A stretch of 64,000 bases of DNA from contig NZ_BMTL01000001.1 of NCBI RefSeq assembly GCF_014649655.1, positions 372,001 to 436,000 of the forward strand, written 5' to 3'. A program made the position numbers and the translations under genes. Origin of the DNA: Streptomyces humidus (lineage in GTDB: Bacteria; Actinomycetota; Actinomycetes; Streptomycetales; Streptomycetaceae). A model generated the notes under the pieces. It saw only the letters and a program-made list of their open reading frames with translations, did no database searches and was not told the origin of the DNA. Each line of letters opens with the position of its first letter. Within the stretch, counting starts at the first letter, position 1. Shown one piece after another: positions 44,277 to 56,573 of the stretch.

Positions 44277-45111
44277 CAACGCGAACACCTCCGACACCGC
44301 AACGCGCACCGCGCTCACCGAGCCCGTCGACGAGCGCATCCCCACCGTCATCGCGGACAGCGTCGACATCGTCTACCGCATCAACGGCACCGGCGCCGGC
44401 CGCGGCTCCGCCACCGCCGCCCTCAACCGCATCCTGCGCCCCAAGCAGGCCGAGAAGGCCTCCGGCACACGTATCGTGCACGCCGTCAAGAAGGTCTCCT
44501 TCGTCGCCTACAAGGGTGAAGCGGTCGGCCTGATCGGCACCAACGGCTCCGGCAAGTCGACCCTGCTCAAGGGCATCGCGGGCCTCCAGCCGGTGGAGAA
44601 CGGCAAGATCTACACCGACGGCCAGCCCTCCCTCCTCGGCGTCAACGCGGCCCTGATGGGCGACCTGACCGGCGAGCGCAACGTCTACCTCGGCGGCCTG
44701 GCCATGGGCATGACGCGCGAGCAGATCAAGGAGCGCTACCAGGAGATCGTCGACTTCTCCGGCATCAACGAGAAGGGCGACTTCATCTCCCTGCCCATGC
44801 GCACCTACTCCTCCGGCATGGGGTCCCGGCTGCGCTTCTCCATCGCCGCCGCCAAGGACCACGACGTGCTCCTCATCGACGAGGCGCTCTCCACCGGCGA
44901 CGCCCGCTTCCAGGCACGTTCGGCGGAGCGCATCCAGGAGATGCGCGAACACGCCGGCACCGTCTTCCTGGTCAGCCACAGCAACGCCGCGATCCGCACC
45001 ACCTGCGAGCGCGTCCTGTGGCTGGAGCGCGGCGAACTGCGCATGGACGGCCCCACCGAAGAGGTCCTCGAGGCGTACGAGGAGTTCACCTCGGGCAAGG
45101 CCAAGAAGTAG
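44269..45111 (+). CDS. ABC polysaccharide exporter ATPase (TagH-like)
   Basis: A 280-aa ATPase. Walker A GTNGSGKSTL near 89, signature YSSGMGSRLRF near 182, Walker B DVLLIDEAL near 201 and H-loop VSHS near 235. The YSSGM signature and short N-terminal extension are typical of TagH/Wzt exporters. GTG 44269. Together with the upstream permease it should flip a completed polymer across the membrane. There is no C-terminal carbohydrate-binding extension, so substrate reading relies on the permease or lipid carrier. Confidence 0.92.
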   Translation: MADNANTSDTATRTALTEPVDERIPTVIADSVDIVYRINGTGAGRGSATAALNRILRPKQAEKASGTRIVHAVKKVSFVAYKGEAVGLIGTNGSGKSTLLKGIAGLQPVENGKIYTDGQPSLLGVNAALMGDLTGERNVYLGGLAMGMTREQIKERYQEIVDFSGINEKGDFISLPMRTYSSGMGSRLRFSIAAAKDHDVLLIDEALSTGDARFQARSAERIQEMREHAGTVFLVSHSNAAIRTTCERVLWLERGELRMDGPTEEVLEAYEEFTSGKAKK

Positions 45112-45133
45112 CAGCCGCCCCGGCAGGCACTGC

Positions 45134-45191
45134 CGGCGCACGAGAAGGGCGCTCCCCCGAGTCATCGGGGGAGCGCCCTTCTCGTGCGCCG
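45134..45191. terminator. 27-bp perfect hairpin, bidirectional terminator
   Basis: Arms 45134-45160 and 45165-45191 are perfectly complementary with a 4-nt loop. It separates the convergent exporter and gdhB genes. Exceptionally long for a bacterial terminator. Confidence 0.9.
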
Positions 45192-45196
45192 TCCTG

Positions 45197-45253
45197 CGCG
45201 TCCGTACCCGTCACCACCTACCGGTAAGGGTGGGGGTACGGGCACGGACGCGC
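45197..45253 (-). terminator. Second hairpin, next to the gdhB stop
   Basis: gcgcgtccgt and acggacgcgc arms with a further imperfect inner stem; only 9 bp past the gdhB stop on the minus strand. Confidence 0.5.
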
Positions 45254-45261
45254 CGTTCCGC

Positions 45262-48200
45262 CTACGAGTGCGTCCGCAGCAGGGTGCGCATGGTCCGCAT
45301 GGCGACCGACAGGTTGGCCAGGTCGAACGTCTCCGACGTCTGGATCTCCTCCAGCGTGCTGCGCGCCCGGCCCAGGATCGCCGCGTTCCTCTCCTCCCAC
45401 GCCTTGAAGCGCTGCTCGGGCGTCGAGGTGCCGTTGCCGGCCGCCAGCACGTCGGCCGTCAGCGCCGCGTGCGCCGCGTACAGGTCCTCGCGAATGGACG
45501 CGCGGGCCATGGACTGCCAGCGGTCGGCGCGCGGCAGCTCGATGATGCGGTCCATCAGCTGGGTGATGCGCAGCCGGTCGGCGAGGTCGTAGTAGACCTC
45601 GGCGACGTCCAGCGGGTCCTTGCCCGTGCGGTCGGCCACCGAGACGATGTCCAGCGCCGGGAACGCCGAGGAGAACCCCGCCACCCGGGTGGCCAGCTCG
45701 TCCGGGACGCCCGCGGCGGTCAGCTCGTCGTAGATGCGCTGCCACCACTCCAGGTCCGCGCCCCGCATCAGCTTCGTCAGCTGCGACCACACCAGCTCGA
45801 CGCGCTCGGCGAAGAACTCGACCGTCTCCGCCAGTTGCAGCGGCTGCGGCCGGTTGTTCAGCAGCCACCGGGTCCCGCGCTCGACGAGCCGCCGCGAATG
45901 CAGCCGGATCCGGGTCTGCACCTCGGCCTCGACCTGGTTGTCGAGGGCCTCCACCGCGTCCCACACCGGAGCCGCGCGGAAGATCGCCCGGGCCGCGGTC
46001 TGCGCCCGCACGATCTCCTCCAGCGAGGCTCCCGTCTCCTCGCGCAGCCGGTGCAGATACGTCGTGCCGCCCGTGTTCACCGTGTCGTTGACCAGGACGG
46101 TCGTGGTGATCTCACGGCGCAGCGGGTGGCTGTCGATGGCGTCGGGGAACCGCTCGCGCAGCGCCGTCGGGAAGTACGTGTGCAGCAGACCGCGCAGATA
46201 GTCGTCGTCGGGCAGCGAGGTGTGCAGCAGCTCGTCCGACACCGTGATCTTCGTGTACGCCAGCAGGACGGCCGTCTCCGGGCTGGTCAGGCCCTGGCCG
46301 GCGCCCAGACGCTCACGGATCTGCCGGTCGGTGGGCAGGAACTCCAGGGCGCGGTCCAGGTGCCCCTCCCGGACCAGGTGGCGCATGAAGCGCTGCTGGG
46401 CGTGGAGCATGTCCTTGGACTGCGCGAGGGCGTTGGCGATCGCCGTGTTCTGCGCATAGTTGTTGCGCAGGACGAGCGCGCCGACCTCGTCGGTCATCTC
46501 CGCGAGCAGCTTGTTGCGCTGCTTGACGGTCATGTCGCCCTCGGTCACCAGGCCGTTGAGGAGGATCTTGATGTTCACCTCGTGGTCGGAGGTGTCCACT
46601 CCCGCGCTGTTGTCGATGGCGTCGGTGTTGATCCCGCCGCCGAGCCGGGCGAACTCGATCCGGCCGAGCTGGGTCAGGCCCAGGTTGCCGCCCTCGCCGA
46701 CGACCTTGACGCGCAGATCGGCGCCGTCCACCCGGATCGGGTCGTTGGCCTTGTCGCCGACGTCCGCGTTCGACTCCGTGGAGGACTTCACGTACGTGCC
46801 GATGCCGCCGTTCCACAGCAGGTCCACCGGCGCCCGCAGGATCGCCTTCATCAGGTCGGCCGGGGTCAGCTTGGCGACGCTCCCCTCGATGCCGAGGGCC
46901 GCCCGGATGTGCGCGTTGACGGGGATGGCCTTGGCCGAGCGGGGGAAGATCCCGCCGCCGGGCGACAGCAGCGCGGTGTCGTAGTCGGCCCAGCTCGAGC
47001 GGGGCAGCTCGAACAGCCGGCGGCGCTCGGCGTAGGAGGTCGCCGCGTCGGGCTCGGGGTCGATGAAGATGTGCCGGTGGTCGAACGCGGCGACCAGCCG
47101 GATGTGCTCGCTGAGCAGCATGCCGTTGCCGAACACGTCACCGGACATGTCGCCGATGCCGACGACCGTGAAGTCCTCGGCCTGCGTGTTCACGCCCAGC
47201 TCCTGGAAGTGCCGCTTCACGGACTCCCAGGCGCCGCGGGCGGTGATCCCCATGCCCTTGTGGTCGTAGCCGGCCGAACCGCCGGAGGCGAAGGCGTCCC
47301 CGAGCCAGAAGTCGTAGGACTGGGCGACCTCGTTGGCGATGTCGGAGAACGTCGCGGTGCCCTTGTCGGCGGCGACCACCAGGTAGGTGTCGTCCTCGTC
47401 GTGCCGCACGACGTCGGCCGGCGGCACCACCTCCCCGCCGACCATGTTGTCGGTGATGTCGAGCAGCGCCGAGATGAACGTCCGGTAGCTGGAGATGCCC
47501 TCGGCGAGCCAGGCGTCGCGGTCCACCGCCGGGTCGGGCAGCTGCTTGGCGACGAAGCCGCCCTTGGCGCCGACCGGCACGATGACGGTGTTCTTCACCA
47601 TCTGCGCCTTGACCAGGCCGAGGACCTCGGTACGGAAGTCCTCACGCCGGTCGGACCAGCGCAGACCGCCGCGCGCGACCTTCCCGAACCGCAGGTGCAC
47701 GCCCTCCACCTGCGGCGAGTACACCCAGATCTCGAACGCGGGCCTGGGCGCCGGCAGGTCGGGGATGGCCTGCGGGTCGAACTTCATCGACACGTAGGCG
47801 TGCGGCTCGCCGTCCACGCGCTTCTGGAAGAAGTTCGTGCGCAGGGTCGCCTTGATGACCGTCAGGAACGAGCGCAGGATCCGGTCCTCGTCGAGCGAGG
47901 CCACCTGGTCGAGCGCGGCTTCGAGCTCTTCCAGCAGGGCGTCGACGATCTCGAGGCCCGCGCGCTGCCGGTCGGGCGACATCCGCGCCTCGAACAACGA
48001 CACGAGCAGCCGTGTGGTGTGGACGTTCGTGCGGAGGGTGTCCTCCATGTAGTCCTGGCTGAAGGTGGACCCGGCCTGCCGCAGGTACTTGGCGTACGCG
48101 CGCAGCACCGTCGCCTGCCGCCAGTCCAGTCCGGCGCCCAGCACCAGCGCGTTGAACCCGTCGTTCTCCGCCTTGCCGGTCCAGGTCGCGGAGAACGCCT

Positions 48201-50208
48201 CCTGGAACCGCTCGCGCCCGTCGTCGCCGAGGAAGTCGCCGCCGGGGCCGGCCAGCGCCTTGGGGATGCGCAGACCGAAGTCGTAGATCCAGGCGTGGGT
48301 ACGGTCCGCGCAGCGCAGTTCGTAGGGCCGCTCGTCGATCACCTCGACGCCGAGCCGGTTCAGCACCGGCAGCACCGCCGACAGGGAGATGGCCTCGCCC
48401 CTGCGGTAGATCTTGAAGCGGCGCTCGTCGGGGGCGGCGCCCACCGGCTCGTAGAGGCTGAGCGAGAAGTTCTGCTCCTCGTTGAGCCGCTCCACGTGCA
48501 CCAGGTCGGAGACCGCGGCACGCGGGGTGTGGTCGGCCTTGTAGCCCTCGGGGAAGGCGTTGTTGTAGCGCCGCGACAGCTCCGCGGCCCGCTCCTCACC
48601 CAGTTCGGCGTTGAGCGCCTCGGAGAACGCGTCCGCCCAGGACCGTGCCGCCTCCACCAGCCGGGCCTCGATGCGCTCCTTGTCGGTCTCGGACAGCTCC
48701 GGCAGCTCGGTGCCCTGCGGGACGCGGACCACGAAGTGCAGCCGCGACAGGATCGACTCGGTGTTCCAGGCGGTGAAGTCGACGCTCGTCCCGCCGAGCT
48801 CCTCCTTGAGGATGTCGATGATCCGCAGCCGCACGCCCGTGGTGTAGCGGTCGCGGGGCAGGTAGACGAGCGCGGAGTAGTAGCGCCCGTACTCGTCCTG
48901 CCGCAGGTAGAGCCGCAGCCGCCGCCGCTCCTGCAGATACAGCACGCTGGTGACGATGGAGCGCAGTTCGTCCACCGGCGTCTGGAAGAGCTCGTCGCGC
49001 GGGTAGGTCTCCATGATCTGGAGCAGGTCGCGCCCGTCGTGGCTGTCGGGCGAGAACCCTGCGCCCTTCAGCACGTCCTGGACCTTGCGGCGCACCACCG
49101 GCACCCGCGACACGGACTCGGTGTAGGCGGCGGAGGAGAAGAGCCCCAGGAACCGGCGCTCGCCGACGACGTTCCCGTCGGCGTCGAACTTCTTGACACC
49201 CACGTAGTCGAGGTAGGAGGGCCGGTGCACGGTGGCCCGGCTGTTCGCCTTGGTCAGCACCAGCAGCTTGTGCTCACGCGCCTTGGCGCGGGCGTCGGCC
49301 GGAAGCCGCTCGAAGGACGGACTGACGGGGTGGGCGTCGACGTCGGCGTGATGCGGGTCGGAACGCAGGATGCCGAGCCCGGTCCCCGGAACGGCGGCGA
49401 GGGAGTCGTCCCCGCGCAGCTGGTACTCCCGGTAGCCGAGGAAGGTGAAGTGGTCGGCGGCCAGCCAGCGCAGCAGCTCGCGGGCCTCGTCGACGTCCGG
49501 CCGCTCCAGATCGCCGGGAACGGGCTCCTCCACGAGCCCGTCGGCGACGCGCAGCGCCGTGTCGCGCATCTTCTCCCAGTCCTCGACGGCCTCCCGGACG
49601 TCGGACAGGACGCGCAGCAGGTCGGCGGTGATCTGCTTCAGGTCGGCCCGGTCGGTCTCCCGGTCGATCTCGACGTGGATCCAGGACTCGACGTGCCCGT
49701 CGTGCGGCAGGTCCACGGCCGCGGGCGGCACGCTGAGCACCTCGATCAGCTTGCCCGCCACATCACGCCGCACGACGACCTGCGGATGGATGACGACGTG
49801 GATGCCCCGGCCCTGCCGGGTCAGCTCGTTGGTGACCGAGTCGACGAGGAACGGCATGTCGTCGGTGACCACCTCGACGACGGAGTGGGTGCACGTCCAC
49901 CCGTTCTCCTCGACGGTGGGCGTGTGGACCCGCACGTTGGCGGTGCCCTGCGGGCGGCTCTCGGCCAGCCGGTAGTGCGACAGCGCGGCCCCGAAGACGT
50001 CGACCGGGTCGCGGCCGCTCAGGTCCTCCGGCGCGGTGTGCAGGTAGTAGCGATGGAGGAACGCGAGCAGGGCGGCGTGGTCCGGGGTCCCCGGGGTGCC
50101 CTCGCCCGTCGTCCCAGTCGGTAGGTGCCCCCCGACCGGGCTGTTCTCAGCGACCCGCGCCGCCCTCTCGAGCAGCTCGGCCTTGGCTTCGTCCAGCTTG
50201 GTCTGCAT
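45262..50208 (-). CDS. gdhB: Large NAD-dependent glutamate dehydrogenase
   Basis: A 1648-aa enzyme of the S_50/L_180 family of giant NAD-GDHs. It converts glutamate to 2-oxoglutarate plus ammonium (catabolic). Long N-terminal ACT-like regulatory region (about 1-700), then the catalytic core: LRWSDRREDFRTEVLGL near 835, KGGFVAKQLP near 872, GIGDMSGDVFGNGML near 1017 and KVVGEGGNLGLTQ near 1158, followed by a C-terminal helical domain. Length matches family members (about 1600-1650). ATG 50208 with GAGGACA just upstream. Transcribed alone, between two terminators. Confidence 0.96.
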   Translation of the reverse strand: MQTKLDEAKAELLERAARVAENSPVGGHLPTGTTGEGTPGTPDHAALLAFLHRYYLHTAPEDLSGRDPVDVFGAALSHYRLAESRPQGTANVRVHTPTVEENGWTCTHSVVEVVTDDMPFLVDSVTNELTRQGRGIHVVIHPQVVVRRDVAGKLIEVLSVPPAAVDLPHDGHVESWIHVEIDRETDRADLKQITADLLRVLSDVREAVEDWEKMRDTALRVADGLVEEPVPGDLERPDVDEARELLRWLAADHFTFLGYREYQLRGDDSLAAVPGTGLGILRSDPHHADVDAHPVSPSFERLPADARAKAREHKLLVLTKANSRATVHRPSYLDYVGVKKFDADGNVVGERRFLGLFSSAAYTESVSRVPVVRRKVQDVLKGAGFSPDSHDGRDLLQIMETYPRDELFQTPVDELRSIVTSVLYLQERRRLRLYLRQDEYGRYYSALVYLPRDRYTTGVRLRIIDILKEELGGTSVDFTAWNTESILSRLHFVVRVPQGTELPELSETDKERIEARLVEAARSWADAFSEALNAELGEERAAELSRRYNNAFPEGYKADHTPRAAVSDLVHVERLNEEQNFSLSLYEPVGAAPDERRFKIYRRGEAISLSAVLPVLNRLGVEVIDERPYELRCADRTHAWIYDFGLRIPKALAGPGGDFLGDDGRERFQEAFSATWTGKAENDGFNALVLGAGLDWRQATVLRAYAKYLRQAGSTFSQDYMEDTLRTNVHTTRLLVSLFEARMSPDRQRAGLEIVDALLEELEAALDQVASLDEDRILRSFLTVIKATLRTNFFQKRVDGEPHAYVSMKFDPQAIPDLPAPRPAFEIWVYSPQVEGVHLRFGKVARGGLRWSDRREDFRTEVLGLVKAQMVKNTVIVPVGAKGGFVAKQLPDPAVDRDAWLAEGISSYRTFISALLDITDNMVGGEVVPPADVVRHDEDDTYLVVAADKGTATFSDIANEVAQSYDFWLGDAFASGGSAGYDHKGMGITARGAWESVKRHFQELGVNTQAEDFTVVGIGDMSGDVFGNGMLLSEHIRLVAAFDHRHIFIDPEPDAATSYAERRRLFELPRSSWADYDTALLSPGGGIFPRSAKAIPVNAHIRAALGIEGSVAKLTPADLMKAILRAPVDLLWNGGIGTYVKSSTESNADVGDKANDPIRVDGADLRVKVVGEGGNLGLTQLGRIEFARLGGGINTDAIDNSAGVDTSDHEVNIKILLNGLVTEGDMTVKQRNKLLAEMTDEVGALVLRNNYAQNTAIANALAQSKDMLHAQQRFMRHLVREGHLDRALEFLPTDRQIRERLGAGQGLTSPETAVLLAYTKITVSDELLHTSLPDDDYLRGLLHTYFPTALRERFPDAIDSHPLRREITTTVLVNDTVNTGGTTYLHRLREETGASLEEIVRAQTAARAIFRAAPVWDAVEALDNQVEAEVQTRIRLHSRRLVERGTRWLLNNRPQPLQLAETVEFFAERVELVWSQLTKLMRGADLEWWQRIYDELTAAGVPDELATRVAGFSSAFPALDIVSVADRTGKDPLDVAEVYYDLADRLRITQLMDRIIELPRADRWQSMARASIREDLYAAHAALTADVLAAGNGTSTPEQRFKAWEERNAAILGRARSTLEEIQTSETFDLANLSVAMRTMRTLLRTHS

Positions 50209-50618
50209 TGTCCTCTGACTCCTGTCGCGCGCCGTTGCGTGACGTAGAAGGAAGTGCGGGCTCTTCCCCTGCGACTCGACGCCACGGCCCGGGATCTCCG
50301 GACTGCTCCGACGCTATGCCGCAAGGTGAGACGAGCGGGGGGTCATCAGCCATTTTCGGCACCACTCCGGGGTGTGACGCTGGTCTCCGCGCCGCCTGTG
50401 TCCGGGGTGTGCACGCCGCCCCGGGGTCTCTTGCGACCCCGTCCCGCCCGCGCCGATCAGCGACCGCCGCCCGGTGGCGGAGACGGTCCGCACACACCGG
50501 GCGCAGGGCAGGGGCGACATTGCCCCCGCGAGATATCGCGCTGATCACGCCACCAGGCTATCGCTCCTCACCGGGCCGCCGTCATGAGCCGTATGTGTAC
50601 AAAAGGAGGGGCGGAACT

Positions 50619-50816
50619 TTGACGTTCTGCACAGCTCGCGGAGCCGCCCGTACGGCTAAGGGAACACCGGGGGGCGACCGGGAAACGACTCACCGACGCC
50701 ACAGGCGACGGCTCAGGCAGACAGAACGGCTGAGGCAGAGGGCAGGGCGCAAGCAGACGCGACGGCTCAGGCGGACGCGAGGGCGCAAGCAGACGCGACG
50801 GCTCAGACTGGCATAA
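50619..50816 (+). CDS. Possible small arginine-rich protein
   Basis: TTG 50619 follows AAAGGAGGGG (50602-50611) at seven bases. The 65-codon frame reads TFCTARGAARTAKGTPG then an Arg-rich tail with GRKQTRRLR twice, from tandem repeats. It could be a nucleic-acid-binding microprotein or merely repeat DNA that stays open. No known family. The ribosome site is the only positive evidence. Confidence 0.25.
   Translation: MTFCTARGAARTAKGTPGGDRETTHRRHRRRLRQTERLRQRAGRKQTRRLRRTRGRKQTRRLRLA
50745..50806. repeat. 26-bp direct repeat, period 36
   Basis: Exact copies at 50745-50770 and 50781-50806 (gggcgcaagcagacgcgacg...). Degenerate copies of ggctcaggcagac precede them near 50709. Confidence 0.85.
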
Positions 50817-50942
50817 CGGCTCACGGGACGAGGGTGATCCGCGAGCCGGCCGCATCCCTCCCGCCTACCTGAGCCGGGCCTGGCCGTGCCGGGCCTCCCC
50901 GAGTGCCTTCCCGAGCCGGCCGGGCGAACTCGCTCGGCGTGC

Positions 50943-51614
50943 TTACGCGGCCGCCGCCAGACGCCCCGCGAGTTCCACGGCCTCGCCCAGCGTGTCCACC
51001 ACGGGTACCCCGACGCCCTCGAGGCTGGCCCGGCTGTGCGATCCGCCGGTGTACAGCACGGCCCGCGCGCCGACGTGCAGCGCGGCCACCGCGTCGTCGG
51101 CGGCGTCCCCGATCACCACCGTGCGCGCCGGCTCGACCCCGGTCAGCTCCCGCAGGTGCCGCACCATGTGCTCGGCCTTGCTGCCCCCGGAGGGCCCTGT
51201 CCGCCCGTCCACCCGGACGAAGTGCGGCTCGATCCCGAACCCGCGCACCAAGGGGACGAGTTCATCGTGCACGTACATGCTCAGCAAGGACTGGCTGTGC
51301 CCCGCGGACCGCCATCCCGCGAGCAGCTCCACCGCGCCCTCGGTCAGCCCGCACCGCACCCGGTGCTCGGCGTAGTACCGGTGGAAGACCCCGTCCATGA
51401 CCTCCCACTCGGCGTCGGTGGGCAGCCTTCCCAGCAGTCGCTCGTAGAACTTCGGCACCGGCACGCAGTACAGCGCCCGGTACTGCTCCAGCGTGATCGG
51501 CGCCAGTCCCAGCTCGACGAATGCCGCGTTCGTGGCCCCGACGATCGCGTCGTTGTCGTGGAACAGCGTTCCGTTCCAGTCCCAGACGATGTGCGCCGCT
51601 TCGTGCTTCCCCAT
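50943..51614 (-). CDS. HAD-family hydrolase, phosphatase-like
   Basis: A 223-aa HAD enzyme. Motif I VWDWNGTLFHD (nucleophile Asp near 12), motif III Lys in GGSKAEHM near 145 and motif IV VIGDAADDAVAA near 163. Motif I is DWNGT instead of the usual DLDGT, as in a small group of phosphoglycolate-phosphatase-like actinobacterial proteins. A helical cap near 20-85. Substrate unknown. ATG 51614 follows an AGGC; an upstream start would add eight residues (MAAGTFAG). Confidence 0.85.
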   Translation of the reverse strand: MGKHEAAHIVWDWNGTLFHDNDAIVGATNAAFVELGLAPITLEQYRALYCVPVPKFYERLLGRLPTDAEWEVMDGVFHRYYAEHRVRCGLTEGAVELLAGWRSAGHSQSLLSMYVHDELVPLVRGFGIEPHFVRVDGRTGPSGGSKAEHMVRHLRELTGVEPARTVVIGDAADDAVAALHVGARAVLYTGGSHSRASLEGVGVPVVDTLGEAVELAGRLAAAA

Positions 51615-51804
51615 GCCTGCAAACGTACCCGCCGCCACCGACAGTCAAGTGCCCGAGCACGAAGCGAGCGGCTCACCCGGACGAAGATCCGGATGCGGAA
51701 GCAGAACCTGAGGCCGAGACGGAGACGGGGGGAGACAGAGGGGGAGACAGAGGGGAGAGACAGAGCAGCTGCGCAGACCGCGCGCTCAGCCGCCCGCCGT
51801 ACTC

Positions 51805-52320
51805 TCAGCCGCCCGAGCCCACCAGGTTCGGGATCTCCTGCGGGGCGAACCACAGCAGTTCGTGGTCCTCGGCCCCGTCCACGACGAACTGCGCGTCGTC
51901 GTCCCCGCCGTCCGCCGTCGCGAGCGCCCCCGCCGCCGCGGTGACGTCCGCCTCCGCGTCCCCGGCGTCGACGTGTACGGCGGCCGCCTCGGCCAGCCGC
52001 ACGGCGCCCGTCACCCGCACCTCGCCCAGGGCCGCGGGATCGAGTCCCCGGTCGGGGTCGACGGCGGCCGCGCGGTCGGGCACGTCCAGGGCGACCACGA
52101 CCCGCCGCCGAGGAACCCCGGGGTCCGCCGCCAGCAGCCGCAGGGAGGCGAGCGCGGCCCGGCTGAGCGCCGCGTACTCCAGCTCCTCGATGTCGTCGGA
52201 GAGGTACCACTCGCGCAGGGCGGGCGTGACGGCGTACGCGACGAGCGGCTCGGCCCCCAGCTGACCCGTCCTGTGCGCCTCGGCGAGACCGGGGAGGGTC
52301 ATGGGGACGTAGACGCGCAT
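51805..52320 (-). CDS. Conserved hypothetical protein (DUF6912-like)
   Basis: A 171-aa cytoplasmic protein that begins MRVYVPMTLPGLAEAH, a hallmark of a conserved actinobacterial family of unknown function (DUF6912 as I recall). The C-terminus is acidic (HELLWFAPQEIPNL). No enzymatic motif is visible. ATG 52320 is preceded by no clear ribosome site. It lies between a HAD hydrolase and the secA region, as in other Streptomyces. Confidence 0.8.
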   Translation of the reverse strand: MRVYVPMTLPGLAEAHRTGQLGAEPLVAYAVTPALREWYLSDDIEELEYAALSRAALASLRLLAADPGVPRRRVVVALDVPDRAAAVDPDRGLDPAALGEVRVTGAVRLAEAAAVHVDAGDAEADVTAAAGALATADGGDDDAQFVVDGAEDHELLWFAPQEIPNLVGSGG

Positions 52321-52658
52321 GGCTGGCCGCTCATTTCGTGGTCGGTGGCTCGGCTCGGACCCGGTGCTCCCGGGCGGACGGCGCACCGCCCCTCCGGGGC
52401 CTTCAGGATACGTGCGGGCGTCCCCTTTCGAGCGCCTGCCCACCCCCGGACGGACGTCAGCACGCCGCACCGTAACTCACCCGCACAACCCCCGTGAAAC
52501 CGGGCTACGGACACCCCGGGCCACCCCTGATGAGTGAACTTCACGGGCCCTCGACACGGGCGCATCCTCCGCTTGCCCTCGCGGACCCGGACCCCGTACA
52601 AGATCCGCAACGGCAAGTTACCGCCCGGTAGACACCGGACTCACCGAACGGGGACCCC

Positions 52659-53258
52659 ATGGACAAGATCATGACGAGGACGCAGCGCAACACCGGCGCC
52701 CGCCCGCCCGGCGCCCGCCCCGGGGGCGTCCGTCCGCCAGGCCGTCGTGACACCCGACGCCCCGTCGGCGCACCCCCGCGCACCCCCGGCGGCGGTTTCC
52801 CTCGCACGGCTCCCGCGGGCGGCCGGCCGCCCGGTCCGCCCGGTTCCGGCCCCTCCACCCGCCCCGCCGACGGCCGCCCCGCGACCGCCCAGGCCCCCGG
52901 CCGGCCGCTCTCCCAGCCCCGCCCCACCGACCTCTTCGCCGACCGCCTCCTCGCCGTCCTGAGCGGCCGGCGGCCCGTCCACTTCATGCTGCGGCACACC
53001 CTCGGCGCCGCCTACGACGACCTGGCGCACCTCGCCGAACGCGGCCCCCTGCGCACCGCCCGCGGCGTACAGCCCGTCGTCCGCGACATCGGCTACTACG
53101 TCCCACGGCCCGGAGCCATCGAGGCCTTCGCCCGGATCGGCGCCGGCGACCGTCTGCGCGCCATGGCCTTCCGCCTGGAACTCGGCAGGGACCGCCGCTG
53201 GCGCTGCACCGCGGTCGAACTGGACGGCCACCGCCGGCCCCCCGCCCAGGACGACTGA
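52659..53258 (+). CDS. Rv3235-like protein (DUF6459-like)
   Basis: A 199-aa protein with a Pro/Arg/Gly-rich disordered N-terminus (1-88) and a compact C-terminal domain (about 90-190: DLFADRLLAVLSGRRPV, RDIGYYVPRPGAIEAFARI). The latter is like the mycobacterial Rv3235 family, found near secA in actinobacteria. Function unknown. A purine-rich GGGGA precedes ATG 52659; MTRTQ at 52671 is a second option. It converges on secA. Confidence 0.82.
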   Translation: MDKIMTRTQRNTGARPPGARPGGVRPPGRRDTRRPVGAPPRTPGGGFPRTAPAGGRPPGPPGSGPSTRPADGRPATAQAPGRPLSQPRPTDLFADRLLAVLSGRRPVHFMLRHTLGAAYDDLAHLAERGPLRTARGVQPVVRDIGYYVPRPGAIEAFARIGAGDRLRAMAFRLELGRDRRWRCTAVELDGHRRPPAQDD

Positions 53259-53344
53259 GCGCCCCGGACGACACCCGGCACGACCGAGCGGGCCCGCACA
53301 CCGAACCGAGCGGGCCCGCACAACGAAGGGACCCGCACAACGAA

Positions 53345-53374
53345 GAGCCGGGCCACCCCCAGGTGACCCGGCTC
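53345..53374. terminator. Terminator between the Rv3235-like gene and secA
   Basis: gagccgggccacc pairs with ggtgacccggctc with one mismatch. Just before it, 53283-53345 contains direct repeats of accgagcgggcccgcaca and acccgcacaacgaag. Confidence 0.65.
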
Positions 53375-53449
53375 CTCCCGGCCCTTCGAGCCGCTGCGCG
53401 ACGCCTCACCCGCCACCCGGCGACGACGCCGGGGGCGAGCGCTCCACGG

Positions 53450-56293
<2,844 letters not shown>

Positions 56294-56561
56294 GGGGGTT
56301 GGTCTCCTTGCCGGTCGGGCCTGGGACGGTCGGTTTCCTTTGACTTACTGAGCAACGGCCATCGTATGCGAGGACCCCACCGCGCCGGGAGGCCTGCCGG
56401 GACGAGGACCGCACACTGCTGGCACCTGCTCCAAAAATCTCCTTCACACAGGACAACGGCCGGACGCCGCCGATGGTGCCGCCCCCGCCGGACGAATTGC
56501 GCGAATTGTGATCACACGCTCACACACCGCGAAACATTGGCGTCCGGGGACGGCCGCCGAG

Positions 56562-56567
56562 CACAAT
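56562..56567 (+). promoter_or_regulatory. -10 element of the acetyltransferase gene, leaderless
   Basis: CACAAT ends 6 nt before ATG 56574, with no ribosome site, consistent with a transcript that begins at the start codon. Confidence 0.4.
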
Positions 56568-56573
56568 CGGCCG

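Larger units (their letters stand above)
50209..50942. other. Long gap upstream of gdhB
   Basis: About 730 bp. Positions 50209-50600 contain the gdhB promoter region and no gene. Positions 50600-50816 hold a possible small basic open frame with a good ribosome site and 36-bp-period repeats. Positions 50817-50942 show nothing. The region includes AT-rich patches (tatgtgtacaaaagg near 50591). Confidence 0.5.

Noticed and set aside
45184..50124. A 1646-codon open frame antisense to gdhB, and many similar long frames elsewhere
   Set aside because: In GC-rich DNA the antisense frame of a real gene often lacks stops. The product is Arg/Val/Leu/Gly-rich with no domain and no ribosome site, while gdhB is a clear family member.
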